DNA from: Chaetomium olivaceum
Taxonomy: Eukaryota; Ascomycota; Sordariomycetes; Sordariales; Chaetomiaceae
Assembly (NCBI GenBank): GCA_039881045.1
Contig: JAYWVB010000084.1
Coordinates: 37,149 to 101,148, forward strand
DNA: 64,000 nt
Direction of reading: 5' to 3'
Shown here: piece by piece, positions 33,216-45,368 of the stretch
How the letters are laid out: each line of letters begins with the position of its first letter
How positions within the stretch are numbered: position 1 is the first letter of the stretch
The notes under the pieces: generated by a model
What the model was told of the DNA's origin: nothing
Databases searched by the model: none
What the model saw: only the letters and a program-made list of their open reading frames with translations
Translations under genes and position numbers: made by a program

Positions 33216-34016
33216 TTAGGAAGACACAAAAGGAATCTGATGGATGGTGATGAATGGATATGCTTGTGATGCGACTACGATACGAAGGAAATGGAAGACA
33301 GGGTACGGGGTTGGATATAAGCCAAATATGCCTTTGGTGTGTTGCTTAATACGGGTTTGCTTCAGATGAATTCATGACTCCCTCCCCGATGTTGTTTGGC
33401 CACCCCGTTGTTATCGCGACTTCCTGATGCTCACCCATGTTCTCCGCCTCGTACAACCTTCTCCCCAGCCCTTGAATAGCTATGCCGTGCTGGTAGCGTT
33501 ACTCAGGCCCGCAATGTAGCCCGGCTCAAATACTTCCACCGTTGCTTGACCGTCGGTAGGTTAAGTGTACCACAGCAACACCTCGCCTCGGACAAAAACT
33601 GGCAACACCCAAACAGCAAGACCACAGACCATCACCGTAGTCGGTTATACCAAAAAATCAGATAAACAGACACGAAATGCAACAACCATTGCCAAACTAG
33701 ACTACAATCTCGCCCATCATCCGTCTATGATGAGAAACCGAAACCCAGAGCGATGCGCAACCCGAATGTGACAATAGTACAGGTACGTCCCGCGAAGCCA
33801 TTAACCAACCCTGCCCGAGATGCGCCGCTTGTTCAGCCCCATAACTGCCCCCTCACACCCGCCCCTATACCAACCCCAACGTCGGACCCCCTTTCGCGCC
33901 TGGCCCTATGCAAATAGGATCGCGATTGTGTTGTGATAGTCCACGTGGGAGTTTGGGCTGTGGATAGTTACAGCTTGTCCGCCCAACCTCCCTCCGTGTC
34001 AATATGAGCGCGCTTA
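33216..34016. other. Intergenic, converging 3' regions
   Basis: About 800 bp between the ankyrin pseudogene and the V-ATPase gene on the opposite strand. No gene is supported. Confidence 0.4.
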
Positions 34017-34931
34017 TTAGCACGTAATGTTGAGCGTCGCCTTGGAGTTCATGAGCAGCGCGACAATCAGGCCGTAGAGACCTAAGCCGTGTTAGCGCAG
34101 TTCGATAGACTAGAAGCATGACGACTTACCCAAGACTTCGGCGAAAATGAGAATCAGAATCATGCCGACGAACAGCCTGGGCTGCTGCGCCGTACCGCGC
34201 ACACCAGCATCACCAACAATGCCGATCGCGAAACCGGCAGCCATGCCCGCAAGGCCGACCGCAAGACCGGCGCCGAGCTGGATGAAACCGGTGTATAGCG
34301 CATAGTTGTCCTGTGCGAGGCCGTCGGAAATCAGGACCGAGACGACTAGACCGTAGATACCGATGATACCCGCCATAATGACGGGGACGATGTCTGGAGC
34401 AGGGTGTCAGCAATTGTTCCCCGATACCGTTCGCGCCATTGCGCCGTTGTAGACGCACTCTTGACGATAAGGTCAGGCGCAGAACACCCATGGCGGCGAT
34501 ACCGACACCTGACTTGGCTGTGCCGTACGAGGCACCCAAGCAGGTGAAGACGATAGCTGCGGTGCAGCCCATGGCACCGAAGAAGGGCTGTTCTCATGTC
34601 AGTACGAGAATGTCTGTAGGTGTGTTGTGCGTCGGATTCCGAGCGATCGGACCGCCGTTGGTTGGAGGGCGCCGAAGCCGTCACCGCCGGCAAGCTGACG
34701 GTCCAACGTGGTGAAGGGTGCACTAACCGCGTAAACAGGGCTGCGGAAACGGCATTGTTAGCAATACATCCATTGAGCCGTTGAAATGCGCGTATGCGCC
34801 ATGACAGCGCGCCGCTGCAGAAATGCAGGCTCGGTTGCTGGCTGTTGGGAGCTGTTGGGGGTAGGGAAGAGCTCGGCTTGTTTTGAGGGGAAGACGCCGA
34901 CCTGGGTAGCGGCTTACCAGTAGTCCGTCAT
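34017..34931 (-). CDS. V-type ATPase proteolipid subunit c (Vma3-like)
   Basis: Membrane-ring subunit of the vacuolar proton pump. Five exons: 34931-34918, 34740-34728 (13 nt), 34587-34459, 34393-34130, 34081-34017. Four hydrophobic spans are clear: [55 protein letters not shown] and [19 protein letters not shown]; the glutamate in FAEVLG is the proton-carrying residue. All splice phases close only if exon 3 has one more base: GVLR is followed by a frame change just before PDLIVK, at the GG of 34476-34477. Adding it gives 161 aa, the normal size for a fungal subunit c. The gene is essential in most eukaryotes, so I take this as a sequence error. Confidence 0.92.
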
Positions 34932-35415
34932 TTTGAAAGTTTGAGCGGTTTGCAGCGGGGGAACGAAAGGTAAGTAATTTGGGGCTCGGGGGCGATTGAA
35001 GCGGTTGCGCGATGTGCGGTGCGTTGGATGTTGCTGGATGTCGTCGATGGTTGACAGTTCAAGGTTGGAAGTGATTCCAGGTTGCAGGTTGGTGCAGGTT
35101 GGTGCAGGTTGTTGGTTGGCTGTGCCTCAGGAGCTTGCCAGGCGGCATCCGGCAATCCACCTCAGCCACCTCCAATTAGGTAATCCGGGATCCGGTTGAA
35201 CCAAAGTCCATTCTGCCGCACATGACCGCCCAAAGTTTCCGTCAAGCAAGGACCCGTTTTTGCTGCCAGCACTGAAGCAATCTTTTCCGTCGTCTCTCGC
35301 GATCGCAATCTTTCACAGCATCCCACACCATCCCCAGGGCGAGCAACCGCCGTGAACCCTGGCGACAAGTCAATCCTAACGAATCCTTAACCTCTCAATT
35401 CTTATCGACGTCAAG
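34932..35415. other. Divergent promoter region of the V-ATPase c and Snu13 genes
   Basis: About 480 bp between divergent start codons. It contains a short tandem GTTGGTGCAG-type repeat near 35085-35112. Confidence 0.4.
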
Positions 35416-35976
35416 ATGTCTGCTGCTCAAAACGAGTCTGCTGCCTGGCCCAAGGCCGAGGACCCCGCGCTCGTGCAGGAACTGCTCGACTGTGTCCAGC
35501 AGGCTAGCCACTACCGCCAGCTCAAGAAGGGCGCTGTAAGCTCACCTTTTCAATCAGTTGTGGTTATGATGATTACTAACTCTATTCCAGAACGAAGCGA
35601 CCAAGTCGTATGTCCACGCTTTTCCCGAATACGATGTGATATCGACTGACTGATATGTCCAGGATTAACCGCGGCACGAGCGAGCTGGTCATTCTCGCCG
35701 CTGACACCCAGCCGCTGAGCATTGTGCTCCACATCCCGCTCATCGGCGAGGAGAAGAACGTGCCCTATGTGGTATGTAACCTTGCCCCATGTAACCAGTT
35801 ATGAGAAAAAACGTTAACACGCCCGCCCGCAGTACGTCCCCAGCAAGGTCGCCCTCGGCCGCGCCTGCGGTGTCTCGCGTGCCGTTATCGCGGTCTCCCT
35901 CACGTCGAACGAGGCCTCGGACCTCAACTCGAAGATTCGCGCCCTGCGCGACAAGGTCGAGCGCCTGGCTATGTAA
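35416..35976 (+). CDS. SNU13: 13-kDa ribonucleoprotein Snu13 (15.5K / NHP2L1)
   Basis: L7Ae-family RNA-binding protein that recognises kink-turns in U4 snRNA and box C/D snoRNAs, so it serves both splicing and rRNA modification in the nucleus. Four exons (35416-35535, 35591-35607, 35663-35771, 35833-35976) give 129 aa, the expected size. Exon 2 is only 17 nt. Motifs: KKGA-NEATK-SINRGTSELVILAAD, the kink-turn contact region; IPLIGEEKNVPYVYVPSK; LGRACGVSRAVIAVSL. The start AAGATGTCTG is at the N-terminus of the conserved domain. Confidence 0.95.
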
Positions 35977-36536
35977 AGAGTTATTGGTTTGAAAGAAGGA
36001 TGTTGTGGAGGATGGGTTAGACTGGATAGCGGACACGCCAGGACGGTGAAACGGCTGAGCGTTTCCGGTACCAGGCTGGCTATACAGAGCAGGATTTGGA
36101 TCGTTGTCAGCCCGCTATAGTCTAGCAGGGCATTTAGGGAAATACAACTCGAGTTCTCCCTAGTTTCTCAATTATCGATTCAGGGTTGGGGTTGAAACAC
36201 GCTTCTGTTTCCTTGATTTCCATTTGGCAATCTGACGTGGGGGCCTGCATGATGGGCCGGAACCCCACACTCCCAGACATCATCAGTGCCAGGTCAGGTC
36301 CCAAGCTGAGCACCAGGTCGGACCCAGCAGTGTGGCCCGTCAGAGGTCTTATTAACCGGTTCTGTCTCCCAAGACAAGGCAAGACTTTCTGTAGTTTCTG
36401 CACGTTTATTTTGTCTTATCCTACACCGAGTAGACTCCCGAACCCACAGGCCAAACCAAGCGTACCACCATTTTCTCCGCAATACTGTAAAGTGACTTTT
36501 GGGCATGGTTTAGACCACTTACACAAACCACACGCC
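35977..36536. other. Intergenic upstream of the Sac phosphatase
   Basis: About 560 bp, no gene supported; promoter of the downstream gene inferred. Confidence 0.4.
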
Positions 36537-39500
36537 ATGCCGGGCCTGGCGCGCAAAGTAATCATTTGTGCTGCCGTTGACGGGCTGGTGCTGCACCCGC
36601 TCAACTCGCGCAGCAAAGACCAACAGCAGCGATCTGCTGCCTTCCCCCCAGTCCGCATCAAGTACGGCGATGCCTCCATCTCCCCGCCCCGCGGGACTCG
36701 GCGCCCGATCCCGCCTCACTCCCGCCCAATTCCTCCTTCGAGGCCTTCGGTATCGTCGGTATGTCATCACCCACCCAGCCGAACCCCGCGAGTTCCCCCT
36801 CCCCAACAACAGCCAAACCCCAACCCCCTTCTAAAATAAAAACAACACCCGCTAACCATCCCCCTCTTTCCGCCCCCAACCGCAGGCCTCGTCACCGTCT
36901 TCCACTACAGCTACCTAATCTCCATCACGCGCCGCCAGCAGGTTGCTTCCATACGCGGCCTGCCCGTCTACGTCGTCACCGAGGTCGCCGTCACGCCCTG
37001 CACCTCGCAGCCGGACGCTGCGCAGGCCATCGCCGCGACTGCCGCCGCGCTGGGTGCGCGCGGGGACGGAAAAGGGGATACTGATGATGATGGTGGTGGG
37101 GATGGGGAGGGGTTGTCGACGGCCGGCGCGAGCGGGGATGAAACTGGGTCGGACACGGGCGGGAGGGTGAGTGTGGAGGTGGGGGCGGATGATGGCGAGG
37201 TGGGGAGCGAGACGGAGGAACCGTCGGCGGCTGCGATTGCTGCTGCTGCTCATGGGAGGCGGAGTAGTGTTGCGCAGGATGTGATTGGGAAGAGGGGGAG
37301 TTATGGGCGGTTTGCGCAGCGCTGGTTTAGTCGGTCGGGGTGGGCGATGGATCAGAAGAGGACGATGGGGCTGAGTGCGGGGGGTGCGCCGGCTCGTGGT
37401 GATGGTGGTGGTGGTGTGGGCATAATAGGGGGGAGAGTAAGGGGGCCGTGCCGACCAAGTTTGGTATCCCCGCCGACGCTGACGCTGATGGTACCGCGGC
37501 CGCGATTAGTCTGCTGCCGAAGTTGTTGAGGACGAGTCAGATCTTGTTTGGGTCGAGCAAGACGTTCTACTTTGCCTACGACCAGGACATTACACGCAGC
37601 ATGGCCAACCCGAAGGTGCCCGAGACGCCGCTGGTGCCGCTGCATGAGCACGTCGAGCCTACGTATTTCTGGAACCAGAACATCATGCAGCCGTTTATTG
37701 ACGCCGGGGTGGACAGCCTCGCTCTGCCGCTAATGCAAGGCTTCGTGGGGCAGAGGACGTTCGTCGTGGATAGTGACCCCCCGCAAGACGACGGGGCTCA
37801 CAAGGATTCTGTCGAGCTTAGTGACTTTGCCTCGTCCAGAGCTGCGTCGCCGTCACCACCCGAGAAAGCCACGGCTGAGATGAGGCCATCGGAGAAGAAA
37901 TTCGATCTCACAATCATCTCTCGCCGCTCCGTTAAGCGCGCCGGGCTGAGATACCTCCGTCGCGGAATCGACGAGGAAGGCAACGTCGCCAACTCGGTCG
38001 AGTCCGAGCAGATCCTCTCGCCGGCGGACGCGGCGTGGGACCCTAAGGCGAAGGTGTTTTCGTTTGTACAAACCAGAGGCAGCATCCCCCTATTCTTCAC
38101 ACAGTCGCCTTACTCGCTCAAGCCAGTGCCTGTCATGCAACATTCGCAAGACTCCAACTTTGCGGCATTGAAAAAGCACTTCACTGGCCTGGGTAAGCGG
38201 TATGGCTCTGTACAAGCTGTCAACCTAGTCGAGAAGCGTGGTGTTGAGGCACCGCTTGCTGAGTTGTACGAAAAGAGCATCCAGCGGCTCAACGATGAGT
38301 CCGAGGCAGAGGCGGACAAGGTCAAATTCGAGTGGTTTGATTTCCACGCCGTCTGCCGGGGCATGAAGTTTGAGAATGTCTCGTTTCTCTTGCAGATTCT
38401 TGGTAGCCAGTTGGAGGAATTTGGAAGCTCTGTCTCTGTGAACGACCGCTTAGAATCTCGGCAGAAAGGCGTCTTGCGGACAAACTGTATGGACTGTCTC
38501 GACCGAACCAATGTTTGCCAGAGCTCGTTTGCCAAGCATATGCTCGACTTGCAACTCAGGGAGCAGGGCTTTGACATGGGCGCACAGGCAGACCAGGAGA
38601 ATGCCTGGTTTAACACGCTTTGGGCTGATAACGGCGACGCGATCTCCAAACAGTACGCTTCGACGGGCGCTATGAAGGGTGACTACACACGGACGAGAAA
38701 GAGGGATTACCGCGGCGCTCTAACTGACGCTGGGTTGTCCTTGACTCGATTATTCAATGGGTACGTTGTTACTGGGCGATTCTTAAGCATCAACGTTTCG
38801 CTAATGACTACCAGCATGTTCAATGATTTCTTCCTCCAAGCTAGTATCGACTTCCTCCTCGGCAACGTCACCTCCCTCGTGTTTGAGGAGTTCGAAGCTA
38901 CCATGATGACCAAAGACCCGGCCGTATCAATGCAGAACATGCGCCAGCAGGCCATCGAGCTCTGCCAAAAACGGGTCGTTGCCGACGAAGACGAGGAGTT
39001 TGTTGGCGGTTGGGCGATGCTCACTCCAAATGTGCCCGACACGGTGCGGAGCGCCTCCTTGGAAGAGGCCGTCCTTCTCCTAACCGATGTGGCGCTCTAC
39101 CTCTGCCGGTTTGACTGGAATCTAGACAAGGTATCCTCATTCGAGCGTGTTGACCTGGCCCACATCCAGAAGATCAAGTTCGGCACCTACATCACGTCGA
39201 CCATTTCCCCCGCCCAGCTCGACGACATGCGCAACGTCGGTTTGGTGGTGGAGTACAAGCCTGGGCTGACCGATATCACCCGCGTCAACACACGTTCGTT
39301 GTCCTCTGTGTCTGGCACGGCCAAACCCCACGGTTCCGACGAAACTGCCAAGCAAGATGCTGAATCCGCCCCCGCAGCTTCAGGTATCGCCGGGTTCCTC
39401 GCCCGCCGTCCGCAAACGGCAGCACCACGGAAAATCGCCCTGAAGGCGTTGCATAGCCAGACATCCGCCGCGGATCCCATGGCGAAAAACAAGCAGGACG

Positions 39501-39724
39501 AGCCGGGCGCCATCACCCGACTGACGGAAATCCAGCAGGTGGTGCTGATCGCGTCAGAGATTGAGAGGCTCGCAATCCAGAACCAGCCGCGGCTGGCGGG
39601 CAAGAATACCGAGGAGGCCAGCCTCATTGAGAAGGGTGATATCATCTCCTTGGCGGAAGCGAAGAAAAACACCACCCTTTTGGAGCAGCTGGGGCATTCG
39701 ATCAAGAAATTGGTGTGGGCGTAG
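36537..39724 (+). CDS. Sac-domain phosphoinositide phosphatase with hSac2 domain (INPP5F/Sac2-like)
   Basis: Removes phosphates from phosphoinositides, most likely PI4P. Exons 36537-36758, 36886-38760 and 38815-39724; the second intron is a 54-nt stopless sequence that restores LFNG-MFNDFFLQ. The N-terminus is GLARKVIICAAVDGLVLHPL. The Sac domain is interrupted by a long acidic insert (about 37040-37400) and has the catalytic CX5R motif in RTNCMDCLDRTNVCQ. After it, the GGWAMLTPNVPD to QLDDMRNVGLVVEYKPG part matches an hSac2 domain, and a low-complexity tail follows. Two single-base gaps break the frame, in C-rich 36682-36690 (before DSAPDPASLPPNSSFEAFG) and in the G run 37428-37433 (before ESKGAVPTKFG). 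Adding one base at each closes all exon phases and gives 1,002 aa. Confidence 0.88.
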
Positions 39725-39797
39725 CTGACAGTTGGTTGATCAAGTGGTTGGATAAGACATAGCTCGCTCGCTGTATATACCGGCCCACCCGCCAAAT

Positions 39798-40967
39798 CTA
39801 TACGTCAGACCCTTGGTCATCATCCTCTTGCTGCTGGTACGCATCCTCTGCCCTGTAAAGGTGCATCTGATACCGCATGTTCTCCAGCGTGATCGAGTAA
39901 TCGAGCCCTTCACTGGCCAGGCGGAACCACACCGATTCATGGGATTCGATCTTCACCCAACGGCGCCCGTTCAGGCTCTCCGGCTTGGTGCGAAGTAGAA
40001 TCTCGTCCAGCAGCCAGTGCATCGGGTAGCGTTTCGCTTCCTTGCCGACCGTGGTTTCGGAGTAGCTGCCGGGGCTGTCGACGACGAGTAGCAGGGAGCC
40101 AAGCGGGATGGTGGCGGTGAGGTTGAGAAGGAAGGTGGTGGGTTTGCCGATGCCGCTTGTTGCGAAGAGCTCGTTGAGGGTGAAGAGGATTGTAACGAGG
40201 AGAGGGGTGGTGCCGAGGAGAGAGGGAAAGCTATCCTTGTTGAAAGTGAGGACGTCTTGTTGCTTGAAGGCTGTCGTGAGGCGCGAGGGCTCAACCATGG
40301 CGGCGTTAGAGAGTTTAGCTGCCTCACTGGCATATTTGGATAACGGCGGAGGGGTGGTCAGGGTTGTGGTGAGTTTGGTGACGATGGTTTCCCAGGGGCC
40401 AGAGTCGAGAAGGGTTATAGAGCCCAAGAGGGACGAAGGGTTCTCGTTGAGGAAGGCTCCAAGGGCGACAAGTTCGGCCGCACCACCACCAATGGAGAGA
40501 ATCTTAAGATGTTGTGGGTTTTGCAAATCTGCTGTCGGTGCCATCTCTGCCTCGTCACCATCTGATAGCAGTTCAAGATGCTCGCTTATCCTTTCCAACA
40601 CGGAGGCATAGCACAAGGCCCTAGTCGGGCTCCATCGTGCCGCATACACTTCCAAGTGCTCTAGATCGCCAAAAGCTCTTCCAAAGTCTCGATCATAGAG
40701 GGCCTGTTTTACCAATTGCAAGGTGGTGGTGAGGGTTGATGATGTGAGAGTTTCACTAAATGCATGGCGGAAGATGTCTAGGACACGCTGCTGCTGCTTT
40801 CGGTCATCCTCCGACAAGACCTGTTTGTTGTCTAACTCATCCTGCGTCTCATTGTCTTTAGACAAGGCAGAAGCTGCTTGTGCCCTCTTTTGCTGTTTTT
40901 TCTTGATTGTAGCGTAGTCGTTGACCTTGGGTTTAGGCCGAAAGGAGGCCTTTTTCTTGCCAACCAT
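39798..40967 (-). CDS. BMT6: 25S rRNA (uridine(2843)-N3)-methyltransferase Bmt6-like
   Basis: Single-exon 389-aa SAM-dependent methyltransferase. The start GKKKASFRPKPKVNDY is a basic nucleolar-type tail. The core has ALYDRDFGRAFGDLEHLEVYA, YAARWSPTRALCYASVL, the SAM-binding loop LKILSIGGGAAELVALGAF, LLDSGPWETIV, VTILFTLNELFATS and SPGSYSETTVGKEAKRYPM. This order matches the fungal Bmt6 family that methylates 25S rRNA in the nucleolus. The C-terminal tail is acidic. It is convergent with the Sac phosphatase, with about 70 bp between stops. Confidence 0.85.
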   Translation of the reverse strand: MVGKKKASFRPKPKVNDYATIKKKQQKRAQAASALSKDNETQDELDNKQVLSEDDRKQQQRVLDIFRHAFSETLTSSTLTTTLQLVKQALYDRDFGRAFGDLEHLEVYAARWSPTRALCYASVLERISEHLELLSDGDEAEMAPTADLQNPQHLKILSIGGGAAELVALGAFLNENPSSLLGSITLLDSGPWETIVTKLTTTLTTPPPLSKYASEAAKLSNAAMVEPSRLTTAFKQQDVLTFNKDSFPSLLGTTPLLVTILFTLNELFATSGIGKPTTFLLNLTATIPLGSLLLVVDSPGSYSETTVGKEAKRYPMHWLLDEILLRTKPESLNGRRWVKIESHESVWFRLASEGLDYSITLENMRYQMHLYRAEDAYQQQEDDDQGSDV

Positions 40968-42313
40968 TTTGGTGTTTGTTTTGTTTGGATATTGCTTGTT
41001 TCAGTATTGCGCTCTTCAGCCTCATCTCAGGGTGGAGGTTCAAAAAATCACAATCCGGAATTAGGCTGAATTCAACTTCGTGTGGTGGAACGAGGTCGAT
41101 GGTGAGTTGCAAACCCCACTCACATCGAAAATTTGGTGTCTTGAGTTTTAGGTCAAGACAGTCACTGCAACAACCCTAACCCTTTCTATCGACTTGCATC
41201 TCAAGTTCGTTCAGACGGAGCTTCTCTCTCTTGTTTACCAGACCACAAAACATTACCATGTCATTGAGTAAGCGGGAATTTCAACGCCGCAACCGGCGAT
41301 GCCCGTCTTTTATGACCCGAAGTCTAGCTTGGAGACACAAGCTTGTGGCCAATAGCGCTCCCTGCCTCCAACATATGGCGCAGGAGTGCTTCTGTGCCCC
41401 CGCCATCCTTGAAACGCCTCCGCGGCAGGCAGAGAGGTTCGCATCGAAACTCGCTTTTCCGTTTCCGTTGGGCTGCAACAGATCTCGAGAGCGGCGTGTC
41501 GAGCTTCATCGGGACCCCCAACCCCTCATGCTGCGGCTTGGCAGCCGAGGAAAAGCCCGCACTGATAGGTGACCCCAAGTTGAGACCTCAGAGCTTCACC
41601 GCGGAGATGGGGTGCTGAGTGAGCGAATCTCCGTTTACATGATGCTTGGTCAACGTCCACGCATTGATTGGTATCGCGCGTTGTCATGGACCGTGGCAAC
41701 ATACTGGAACCTCCCGGATGTGCCGTTCGCCAACTGTTTCACCAACCATTCCTGCGGTCCCTGCAGATATGTAAGATTTTTACAGCCCTTACCAAGTATT
41801 GAACTCGCTCCTCTTTGTGGCACAGCGATGGACACCGGGGATCGGCTCTTGGGTAAAGTCACTCAGTCTTCGACGTCAGGTGCCCCGCTGTGCTCCGGTG
41901 ATAGGAAAACAGATTGCCATCCACTGCCATTATTGGAGGCAGCAGGGCAACAGGGGCAAAACAAAGTAAAGAACCCAGAGCATATGGGGCGGGCATGAAC
42001 CGGTCAAGCTCAGCCCAAGTTTCGATATCTCCACCATGGCATTCATCCGGGCGAACCAGAAGCCTCACGGCAGCTCGCTGTTTCCCAGCACTGGGGCGTG
42101 GGCTTACCCCACTTGCCTGTTCCATGAGGGTGTCGATACCCCCAAACGCGGCGGCAGGGCGGCAGGGCGGTTCCTGGGACACCACATACATAAAACTAAC
42201 ACCCCACCTTCCCCCGTCTCCTACCTTCTCCCCTTCGCATCCTCTCCAAAGACTCTGCCACAGCAGTGAATTTGACCCTTTCGTACGCTTGATTAACCTA
42301 GAAATCCGCGAAC
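40968..42313. other. Divergent promoter region between Bmt6 and transketolase
   Basis: About 1.35 kb with several short overlapping open frames on both strands, none with recognisable motifs. It is likely the promoter and long leader of transketolase. A pyrimidine-rich stretch at about 42,195-42,240 precedes the ATG, as is common in strongly expressed fungal genes. Confidence 0.4.
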
Positions 42314-44787
42314 ATGGGTTACACCGACGTCGACAACCTCGCGATCAACACGATCCGCGTGCTGGCGGTAAGTTACTGCCCCTCCCAACAAAAAAAAGAA
42401 CCCCGCCCCCGCCAAACAGCGCGTCTCGCTACCCCACCATTGAGTGAAGACGAGAGCTGTTTTCGGGCGCTCACGGTGTCGTATGGCGATACTATTGTCA
42501 GAATGAGCAGTAACTCACAAATTGCTTGCTCTCCAGGCCGATGCGACCGCCCACGCCAACTCGGGCCACCCGGGTGCCCCAATGTAAGCTCCCTCGAGAG
42601 CAGTAACTGGCTTGGCCGCCGATTCCGGACCAGAAATCGCTAACGCCAGACAGGGGCATGGCACCGGTTGCCCACGTCCTTTTCAACCGTTTCATGCGGT
42701 TCAACCCTAAGAACCCCTCGTGGCTCAACCGGGATCGCTTCGTGCTCTCGTAAGTCGCATAGGCTCGGCCGTCTTCCGGGTGGGATTGGCGCTCACACAA
42801 CTACCCTTTTAGCAACGGGCACGGCTGCATGCTCCAATATGCCCTCCTCCATCTCTACGGCTATGCCCTGTCTCTGGACGACCTGAAGGCGTTCCGGGTA
42901 AGATCCTGCAACCCCCTACATTCCGGCGCCATGCCCTCTAACACGGGCTTTAGACTGTTGACAGCATTACCCCCGGCCACCCGAGGCGCACGACACCCCC
43001 GGCGTGGAGGTCACCACCGGCCCGCTCGGCCAGGGTATTAGCAATGCCGTCGGTCTTGCCATGGCCCAGGCGCACACCGCTGCCGTCTTCAACAAGCCCG
43101 GGTTTGACCTGGTTGACAACTACACCTACTGCTTCCTCGGCGACGGCTGCTTGATGGAGGGTGTCTCGTCCGAGGCCTGCTCGTTGGCTGGCCATCTCCA
43201 GCTCGGCAACCTGATTGCCGTCTGGGACGACAACAAGATCACCATTGATGGTGACACCAATCAGGCTTTCACTGAGGACGTCGTCAAGCGGTACGAGTCG
43301 TACGGCTGGCACGTATTGACGGTCGAGAACGGCGACAGCGATCTCGCCGGCATCGAGGCCGCCATCAAGAAGGCCCAGGAGGTCAAGGACAAGCCCACCC
43401 TCATCCAGCTCAAGACCATCATTGGTTTCGGCTCGAAGCAGCAGGGTACCCACGGCGTCCACGGCGCTCCCCTCAAGGCCGATGACATCAAGCAGCTGAA
43501 GGAGAAGTTCGGCTTCAACCCTGAGCAGAGCTTCGCCGTGCCCCAGGAGGTCTACGACCTCTGCAACAAGGCGGCCAGCTCCGGTGCTGCCCACGAGGAG
43601 GAGTGGAACAAGCTGTTCGCCAAGTACGCCGAGCAGTACAAGGCTGAGCACGCCGACCTGTCCCGCCGCCTGAAGGGTGACCTTCCCGAGGGCTGGGAGA
43701 AGCACCTCCCCACCTACACCCCCGCCGACCCTGCCGTTGCGTCCAGGAAGCTCTCCGAGACCGTCATCAACAAGATTTTCGATGCCATCCCCGAGCTTGT
43801 CGGTGGTTCCGCTGACTTGACTGGTTCCAACCTGACCCGCTGGAAGGGAGCCATTGACTACCAGCCCCCCTCGACTGGCCTTGGCACTTATTCCGGCCGG
43901 TATATCCGCTTCGGTGTGCGCGAGCACGGTATGGGTGCCATCATGAACGGCATGGCCGCCTACGGCACCGTCATCCCCTACGGCGGTACTTTCCTCAACT
44001 TCGTCTCCTACGCTGCCGGCGCTGTCCGTCTTTCTTCTCTCTCCCGCGTGCGCGTCCTGTGGATTGCGACACACGACTCGATTGGCCTCGGCGAGGACGG
44101 CCCTACTCACCAGCCTATTGAGACCCTCGCTCACTTCCGTGCCCTGCCCAACTGCATGGTCTGGCGCCCGGCCGACGGCAACGAGACCAGCGCTGCTTAC
44201 TACGTGGCTCTCGTTTCCAAGCACACGCCCAGCATCATGGCGTTCTCGCGCCAGAACCTGCCGCAGCTCGAAGGCTCTACCATTGAGAAGGCTATCAAGG
44301 GCGGTTACGTCCTTCACGAGCAGGAGGGCGCTGACGTCACCCTCGTGTCGACTGGCTCCGAGGTCTGCATCTGCATTGACGCCGTCAAGGAGCTGGCCGA
44401 GAAGCACAACATCAAGGCCCGCGTTGTCTCGATTCCCTGCTTCGAGGTGTTCGACACCCAGTCCAAGGAGTACCGCCTCAGCGTTCTCCCCGACGGCATC
44501 CCGTCGCTGTCAGTTGAGGTCATGAGCACCATGGGCTGGGAGAGGTACACTCACGAGCAGTTCGGCCTCAACCGCTTCGGTGCCTCGGGTGCCTACAAGG
44601 ATGTGTACAAGGCAAGTTATATCGGTTCCTCTATCATATCACACCATGCTAACGTCTTTGCTTTCAACAGAAGTTCGAGTTCACCCCTGAGGGCATTGCC
44701 AAGCGGGCGGTCGCTACCGTCAACTTCTGGAAGGATGTGCCCAACATCCGCTCGCCTATTAACCGCGCGTTCCAGCAGATCCTTTAA
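42314..44787 (+). CDS. Transketolase
   Basis: Thiamine-diphosphate enzyme of the non-oxidative pentose phosphate pathway. Exons: 42314-42367, 42537-42583, 42654-42749, 42813-42897, 42954-44611, 44671-44787. Motifs: NSGHPGAPMGMAPVAHVLF, SNGHGCMLQYALLHLYGY, TGPLGQGISNAVG, the ThDP signature LGDGCLMEG...NLIAVWDDN, GTHGVHGAPL, FGVREHGMGAIMNGMA, THDSIGLGEDGPTHQP and SRQNLPQL. The last intron (44612-44670) has a GC donor (AAG-GCAAGT) and CAACAG acceptor. In the C run at 42980-42982 one C is missing: GHP is followed by a frame change before EAHDTPGVEV. With it restored the exons join in phase to 685 aa, the normal size. Confidence 0.95.
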
Positions 44788-45368
44788 ACGGAGCGTGATA
44801 ATGGGAATGGTGAGGTAATGAACGGCGGAAAACAAGTCGGGAAATATAGCGATAGACGCGTTGCCTTGGGAAAGTGTTGAAGGAGGACGAGGCCCAATAC
44901 ACGGAGCCACGAAAAGAGCCGTGCCTGGCGTTGTCGAAATATGCGGTTATGGACGCCCGACCCCTATGATCTTGGAAGCAATAGACTTCTGCGTTACCAA
45001 TGTCTCGCTTCAATTCCCGTAAGAATGCTGTGCGTGCTGCGGTGGGAGGTTGTTAGTGTGATTAATCTGTCGGTACCCCCTGCGGCGAGTGACATACCAG
45101 ACAGGGGTCTCGCTAGCGGAAATGCACAGGGCAAGCAAGCAGCTCTTGTGGGGGGTGTTGGGTAGGTATCCCTGTCGTTCCTGCGGCGGGCGCAAGTTGG
45201 AACTGCCACCTCGCATGTGCGACAGACAACCTGTATCCCCGGAACTACAACATTGACACAAACGAGTTGTTAAGCCTACGTCGAAGTCCGTATTACATAG
45301 GCCTATCTTGTGATTCTTTTTTACCATCAAAACTGCCCGATTCAGTGAACACCACAACCACCCCCACC
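44788..45368. other. Intergenic
   Basis: About 580 bp between transketolase and the coiled-coil protein gene, nothing further supported. Confidence 0.4.

Noticed and set aside
42950..44407. 485-codon minus-strand open frame across transketolase
   Set aside because: It mirrors the coding strand of transketolase and arises from its biased codon use; the plus-strand protein is unmistakable.
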